Positions 20,951 through 24,977 of a DNA stretch of 24,977 nt are shown one piece after another. Position 1 is the stretch's first letter. Every line of letters starts with the position of its first letter. Source of the DNA: a virus; the IMG/VR virus record IMGVR_UViG_3300021957_004192, positions 1-24,977 of that record. One strand, written 5' to 3'. The notes beneath the pieces are model-generated. The model ran no database searches. It worked only from the letters and a program-made list of their open reading frames with translations, and was not told the origin of the DNA. The position numbers and the translations under genes are program-made.

Positions 20951-22498
20951 ATGAATACGGATATTAGAAACACTTTAAACTTATTAGAATCTATACAGAT
21001 CGATGAATCTTCTCGTGGGTTATTGTATAGAGAAGTAGGCGATGCTTTCTTTAAAGGCGCAGATAGAAACAATCCTGAAGAAGAAATTCAATTCAAATCG
21101 GCTGAATATTTCCCAAGTATGCCAGGCGCATATGAAAGTGCAGAGGAGATGGAAGAAGCAGTTGCAAACCTCCCATATCCAAACATTAACTGGGTAAACG
21201 TTCCTAGAGCATCCAGAGCATTTGCAATTATTACATTTGACGTTACAGGCTCAAAAGACCCAATGTATTTTGGTAAATATTTTGCTGAGATTAAAGGCGA
21301 CATGGCTGGTAAATGGAATAACAAGATTGATGGCACATGGTTACTTAACAAAACAACAAGTCTCAAGGGAAGTTATTATAACTTAAAACCTGCTGATTTA
21401 TATCCACCAAATAGTACATTCAAAAAACCTTCAGATTTATACGCAACCCTTGCCCAAGATGCAAACAACAATGCGGCTGTTCCTAGAATTTTACCAGGAA
21501 TGAAAGAATTATTAGATGGCGCTTTGCCTACGTTTGACGATGTAGGACAAATGACTACTGCTATCAGAGATGATTTAGGCGAGTCTATTGGTCCTATTGC
21601 TCTTGTTCAAGGCATGATTACATCTGATGGTGCAGAGGCGGCTCGTAAAGACATTCTTGGAGATGATGGAACATATGAAGGCGCACACATTAACTTTCCA
21701 GCCGCAAAAAACAATGGGCTAGTTGACAGTTACTTATACATAGGTAAAGAGATAGAAATTGGCGTTTCTAGTAAAGGGGAGAAGGGTGCTAGTGCAAGTG
21801 TTAAGAACATCGCAGATGGTATTAAAGCCGCTAGAGAAAAAGGCTTAGACGATCTACTTGAAAAATATGCTGATCAAGTTGTTATTATTGAAGATATTGG
21901 AAGCATATCATCTATCGAGTTTCCATTAAAGTATGGACTTGAACAAGGCATTATCGATGAAAGCACAGCATATGCAATCAAAGACTTAATTAAGTCTGGT
22001 GCTGTCGAAACAGATAATCCTGGAGTATTAACACTACAAGCAGATATTAGAGCAAAACTTGATAACCCAAGATACAATGCTGGTTATCATGCGTTATCAG
22101 CACTTGCTAAAAGAGTATCAGCAAACATAAATTCTGATCCAGAGTTTGGTGAGGCATGTTTGAAATTCTTAAACACATCTCCTATTATACAATTACATTT
22201 GAATGGTAAGAGCAGTGATGATAATTATACTGTGACTGGATTTACTAGTAAATATCCACCAGACTTTAAAGGTACAGTTGGATTAGATGCGACTAAAGTT
22301 TATTCAGCAACAGGCACAAACGGACGTGTAAGTTTTAGTTACAGTGGTAGCAAAGAAGGTGTTCAAGCACCTGATGCTACTAAAAGAGAACTAAGAACTA
22401 AAGCGAAGGACCTTACGAGAGGCAGTAACAAAGACGTTACTGATATATTTAAGAAACAACAAGCACCAACAACTACTGTTGGTAGAGAAAAAAGATAA
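20951..22498 (+). CDS. Putative packaged (injected) protein with capsid-targeting-like N terminus
   Basis: I start at 20951 because the late element would exclude the in-frame ATG at 20933. The 515-residue product begins MNTDIRNTLNLLESIQIDES, with two possible L/I-x-E cleavage points before Ser, like the minus-strand protein at 210. The centre has SYLYIGKEIEIGVSSKGEKG, a pattern loosely like the E-x-x-x-K core of restriction-endonuclease folds. The rest is alpha/beta without a recognised family and ends in a basic disordered tail. It is the first gene of a late operon with a thermonuclease and a GNAT protein. Packaging and nuclease activity are both inferences. Confidence 0.65.
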   Translation: MNTDIRNTLNLLESIQIDESSRGLLYREVGDAFFKGADRNNPEEEIQFKSAEYFPSMPGAYESAEEMEEAVANLPYPNINWVNVPRASRAFAIITFDVTGSKDPMYFGKYFAEIKGDMAGKWNNKIDGTWLLNKTTSLKGSYYNLKPADLYPPNSTFKKPSDLYATLAQDANNNAAVPRILPGMKELLDGALPTFDDVGQMTTAIRDDLGESIGPIALVQGMITSDGAEAARKDILGDDGTYEGAHINFPAAKNNGLVDSYLYIGKEIEIGVSSKGEKGASASVKNIADGIKAAREKGLDDLLEKYADQVVIIEDIGSISSIEFPLKYGLEQGIIDESTAYAIKDLIKSGAVETDNPGVLTLQADIRAKLDNPRYNAGYHALSALAKRVSANINSDPEFGEACLKFLNTSPIIQLHLNGKSSDDNYTVTGFTSKYPPDFKGTVGLDATKVYSATGTNGRVSFSYSGSKEGVQAPDATKRELRTKAKDLTRGSNKDVTDIFKKQQAPTTTVGREKR

Positions 22499-22911
22499 TG
22501 GCTAAGAAGAAGAAATCAAAAACACCAATCAACGTACAGAATAAACAAGTAGAACCTTTTGTCTACCAGGCTACATTAGTTAAAGTAGTGGACGGAGACA
22601 CAATTGACGTAACACTAGACTTAGGATTTAATGTCTTGTTACACAATCAAAGAGTTAGACTTGCTGGAATCGATACACCAGAAAGCAGAACTAGAAACTT
22701 AGAGGAAAAGAAATTAGGTCTAGCCGCTAAAGAAAGACTTAAAGAGATATTAGCAGAACACAAGTTTAAGATACAATCATTAGGTAAAGGTAAGTACGGT
22801 AGAATCTTAGGTATCCCTCACACAGATGATGGACAAAATATTTGTAACATGTTAATAGAAGAAGGACACGCCAGAGAATACGACGGCGGCAAGAAGACTT
22901 CTTGGACTTAA
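22498..22911 (+). CDS. Staphylococcal-nuclease-like (thermonuclease) protein
   Basis: The 137-residue product is a compact SNase-fold nuclease. After a very basic start (AKKKKSKTP) it shows VVDGDTIDVTLDLGF with the Ca-binding Asp, RVRLAGIDTPESRTR with the catalytic Arg, Glu residues in NLEEKKLG that can supply the general base, and GKYGRILGI with the second Arg. NMLIEEGHAREYDGG ends the domain. No signal peptide is present, so it should act in the cytoplasm or inside the virion. It overlaps the upstream gene by one base and ends three bases before the GNAT gene. A role in host DNA breakdown is plausible. Confidence 0.9.
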   Translation: MAKKKKSKTPINVQNKQVEPFVYQATLVKVVDGDTIDVTLDLGFNVLLHNQRVRLAGIDTPESRTRNLEEKKLGLAAKERLKEILAEHKFKIQSLGKGKYGRILGIPHTDDGQNICNMLIEEGHAREYDGGKKTSWT

Positions 22912-22914
22912 ACA

Positions 22915-23613
22915 ATGAGAGCATCTGAGTTTTTGATCGAAGCACCGATAATGAGACCAGCAGGCTCATACGATCCAAATCCTAATGATGCTTATCATAC
23001 TGCTACTACCAATACTACCCCCAAATATGATGTAGATTATGAAAAAGATTACGGACCAGGTGAAAGTTTAGGCCGTATACCTAACATACAATCTCAGACA
23101 GAAGTAATACAGATGCCTGATGGAGATTTATATTTGTTTTATGTTAAAGTTTTACCACCAAAACCAGAACCAACAAAGTTTAAAAAGGCTATGGCTTGGA
23201 TTTTGCAAAATCCAAAAGCAAATCAAACTGGTCCTACTAAAGAATCAAATGTATTAGGATTTTTAAAATTAAAGCCTTATGAAGACGGATACAGAGTTGC
23301 TGGTGTAAGTATGGATCCAAGCATACAAGGACAAGGTAAAGCAATTAAATTGTATTTGGCGTTTACTGCTTGGAAAGGTATCCCTATATATTCCGATTAC
23401 ACACAAACACCGAGTGCTAAAAGAATGTGGCAAAGTATTGTAGGTCGTTATCCCAACCGAGTTGTTGCATATGATCAACAAAGTAAAAAAGAAATACCGT
23501 TAGATGACATAGATGACATGTACCAAGACGAGCCTGAAGGCTTTAGTGATTTACACCCAAGAGATGCACAGAAAGTTTTAAGTAGTTCTATATTATTTAA
23601 GTTGTTGCCATAA
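22915..23613 (+). CDS. GNAT-type acetyltransferase with capsid-targeting N terminus
   Basis: The N terminus MRASEFLIEA aligns closely with the T4 capsid targeting sequence MKTYQEFIAEA, with L-I-E before Ala as an ideal prohead-protease site. After a Pro/Asn-rich linker, residues about 70-200 form a GNAT domain: LGFLKLKPYEDGYRVAGVSM, then the acetyl-CoA loop DPSIQGQGKAIKLYLAF, and SDYTQTPSAKRMWQSIVGRY. The 232-residue protein is thus probably cleaved, packaged and injected to acetylate a host target early in infection, by analogy with T4 Alt. It is third in a late operon. The targeting assignment is the strongest of the four in this window. Confidence 0.75.
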   Translation: MRASEFLIEAPIMRPAGSYDPNPNDAYHTATTNTTPKYDVDYEKDYGPGESLGRIPNIQSQTEVIQMPDGDLYLFYVKVLPPKPEPTKFKKAMAWILQNPKANQTGPTKESNVLGFLKLKPYEDGYRVAGVSMDPSIQGQGKAIKLYLAFTAWKGIPIYSDYTQTPSAKRMWQSIVGRYPNRVVAYDQQSKKEIPLDDIDDMYQDEPEGFSDLHPRDAQKVLSSSILFKLLP

Positions 23614-23618
23614 AGCAA

Positions 23619-23625
23619 TTAAATA
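23619..23625 (+). promoter_or_regulatory. Late promoter element (TTAAATA)
   Basis: ATTAAATACTTGC is followed after five bases by the ATG at 23631, where T4 geometry also places the transcript start. No Shine-Dalgarno sequence is present. Confidence 0.45.
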
Positions 23626-23630
23626 CTTGC

Positions 23631-24524
23631 ATGTACAAAAAGATGCATGTAACATATTCTGGCGAAGACGATCTCACATTAACTTATAACATTAATGAAA
23701 CATCTATTGCTCAACGCTGGGCTACACTCTTAGATGAAGCAATTCAACAGTACACAATAGACGATCCTAAGAGATTGTACGGCTTTGATACGTTAGACAT
23801 AGAACGACAAAAGGCAGTTGATGCTATCAATCATTGTGTAGATGTCATCAATGAGTACAGTCCGGGCTTTGTAGAACGCAGAATGACGCCTGAATTGATA
23901 CAAGATGATCTTAACTATCTACATCATATCTTTGAAGTCTATCACGGAATGCTTAATGAGCCGCATGAGTTCTTCGTAGAAGCACCCAAAGAAGTACGAC
24001 AAGCATTAGGTCAATTAAACTTAGAAGTGCATAGATGCGAATCTATGGCAGAAGGAACAGTAAGAAAAATGTTACCTGGACATTTTGTTACATACTATGA
24101 TCAACCTAGAGGTCCAGGCATTAGAACATTAGAAGATACAGACTATGAACATTTTACTGAATTTGTTGAATTTGGAACTGTATACTTATTATATGTAGAG
24201 ATAGGAAAGACTCTACAAGATATGGCATTAGATGATGATGACCATATAGGAGATGAGGCATACAAACCATTTCGACATTACGCAAGTGATTTTATTATCA
24301 GATATTGGGGAATGACTGTTGAAAGTATTAATAAATATCATAGAATGTATAAAGAACACTATGATGAGAACAAAGAATTTTATGATAGTAGATACAATTA
24401 CAGTCATATATACAATAGACCAGGAAACATACCGTTAGCAAAGTTGCAAACACATTTGTCTCCTATAGAAGTAGTGACTGAAATACAGAAAAGACAATTT
24501 GTAAGTTCGGTCAAATTAACATAA
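23631..24524 (+). CDS. Conserved phage protein of unknown function
   Basis: The 297-residue product starts at 23631, or at the in-frame ATG at 23643 if transcription begins at the first ATG. It has a beta-rich N terminus (MHVTYSGEDDLTLTYNINET) and is then largely helical and acidic with many aromatic residues: FERQ-like helix LDIERQKAVDAINHCVDVIN, LNYLHHIFEVYHGML, FVEFGTVYLLYVEIGKTLQD and YKPFRHYASDFIIRYWGMT. No catalytic motif is obvious. The pattern looks like a conserved structural-module protein of T4-like marine phages, but I cannot name it. Confidence 0.78.
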   Translation: MYKKMHVTYSGEDDLTLTYNINETSIAQRWATLLDEAIQQYTIDDPKRLYGFDTLDIERQKAVDAINHCVDVINEYSPGFVERRMTPELIQDDLNYLHHIFEVYHGMLNEPHEFFVEAPKEVRQALGQLNLEVHRCESMAEGTVRKMLPGHFVTYYDQPRGPGIRTLEDTDYEHFTEFVEFGTVYLLYVEIGKTLQDMALDDDDHIGDEAYKPFRHYASDFIIRYWGMTVESINKYHRMYKEHYDENKEFYDSRYNYSHIYNRPGNIPLAKLQTHLSPIEVVTEIQKRQFVSSVKLT

Positions 24525-24533
24525 CCAAAAGTG

Positions 24534-24562
24534 TTGCATATAATAGATATTACCTGTATAAT
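24534..24562 (+). promoter_or_regulatory. Early sigma70-type promoter of clpP
   Basis: TTGCAT at 24534-24539 and TATAAT at 24557-24562 are separated by 17 bases. The leader is about 29 bases and carries AGAGGAAA before the ATG. Confidence 0.9.
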
Positions 24563-24597
24563 GCATACTTTAAGAAACATAATTTAGAGGAAATTTT

Positions 24598-24977
24598 ATG
24601 GCACTAGTACCAATGGTTTTAGAACAAACAAGTCGTGGTGAACGTAGTTACGACATTTATAGTAGATTGCTACGTGATCGTGTGATCTTACTAGAAGGTG
24701 AAGTACATGATACTATGGCTAATCTAATCGTAGCACAGTTGCTATACCTAGAAAGTGAGAACAGTGAAGCAGACATTTCTCTTTACATCAACTCGCCAGG
24801 TGGTAGTGTAACAGCAGGTATGGCTATCTATGATACTATGCAATTTATCAAGCCAGACATCAATACGATTGTTATGGGACAAGCCGCATCAATGGGCAGT
24901 CTGTTAGCACAAGCCGGTACTGCTGGTAAACGTAAAATGCTTCCACGTGCTAGACACATGATTCATCAGCCTTCAGG
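24598..24977 (+). CDS. clpP: ClpP protease subunit (3' end beyond window)
   Basis: The first 126 codons are a clear Clp[21 protein letters not shown] with the N-terminal loop, [33 protein letters not shown] forming the oxyanion-hole region, the nucleophile Ser98 in MGQAASMGS and His123 in MIHQPSG. The catalytic Asp would lie past the window. The mature-type N terminus begins almost at once, so little or no propeptide is present. With ClpX carrying an intact docking loop and ClpS nearby, the phage can in principle build its own ClpXP. It has its own early promoter, separate from clpX. Confidence 0.96.
   Translation, partial: MALVPMVLEQTSRGERSYDIYSRLLRDRVILLEGEVHDTMANLIVAQLLYLESENSEADISLYINSPGGSVTAGMAIYDTMQFIKPDINTIVMGQAASMGSLLAQAGTAGKRKMLPRARHMIHQPS

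Noticed and set aside
1-24977. tRNA genes, CRISPR arrays, insertion sequences, integrase or att sites
   Set aside because: I looked for T-arm-like GTTCGA contexts, regularly spaced repeats, transposase motifs and flanking duplications and found none that were convincing.

Overview
This window looks like part of the genome of a tailed, T4-like (myovirus-type) phage, probably marine. It is AT-rich and densely packed: start and stop codons overlap by 1-8 bases at many junctions. Known T4-type parts are an RNase H-like 5'-3' exonuclease, an ATP-dependent DNA ligase (gp30-like), and many copies of a TATAAATA-like late promoter element at gene junctions. The host is most likely Gram-negative, because three predicted lipoproteins and one Sec-exported protein are encoded. 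The poly-glycine tract after the lipobox cysteine, a YggX homologue and a ClpS homologue suggest a gammaproteobacterium. That host call is an inference.

Layout. 1-3511: a minus-strand late gene cut by the window edge, then UvsE endonuclease, a conserved phage protein, a small membrane protein, YggX and a glycosyltransferase-like protein. 3512-6476: a strong early promoter, the RNase H-like exonuclease, four small unknown genes, then a 256-base gap with tandem repeats and hairpins, a 39-residue CPNC protein and a terminator. 6480-8888: a promoter driving a lipoprotein with a glycoside-hydrolase-like domain, a cupin and an unknown protein. 8938-12858: two promoter-led early operons, the second starting with DNA ligase and continuing with acidic and Cys-rich small proteins. 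12886-14859: a large membrane coiled-coil protein behind a late element. 14878-18137: one operon of a lipoprotein, a FlgT-N-like periplasmic protein, ClpX and ribosomal protein bS21. 18229-19362: a small lipoprotein, Hsp20 and ClpS. 19359-20339 (minus): a Lys/Ala/Pro-tailed membrane protein and a metallophosphoesterase-like protein that has lost its metal ligands. 20436-24524: an SprT-like protease, a putative injected protein, a thermonuclease, a GNAT protein and an unknown protein. 24598 to the end: the first two thirds of ClpP, behind its own early promoter.

How the parts may work together. The strongest theme is a phage-encoded protein quality-control set: ClpX, ClpS, ClpP, Hsp20 and an SprT-like protease, plus bS21 to alter host ribosomes. 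The second theme is remodelling of the cell envelope by exported proteins. The third is a group of late genes whose N termini resemble the T4 capsid targeting sequence, which marks proteins packaged in the head and injected with the DNA. Regulation looks two-tiered. Six near-consensus sigma70 promoters (five with 17-bp spacers, one with 18) drive early operons. About eleven late elements with core TAAATA drive the rest, and several late genes have no visible Shine-Dalgarno sequence.
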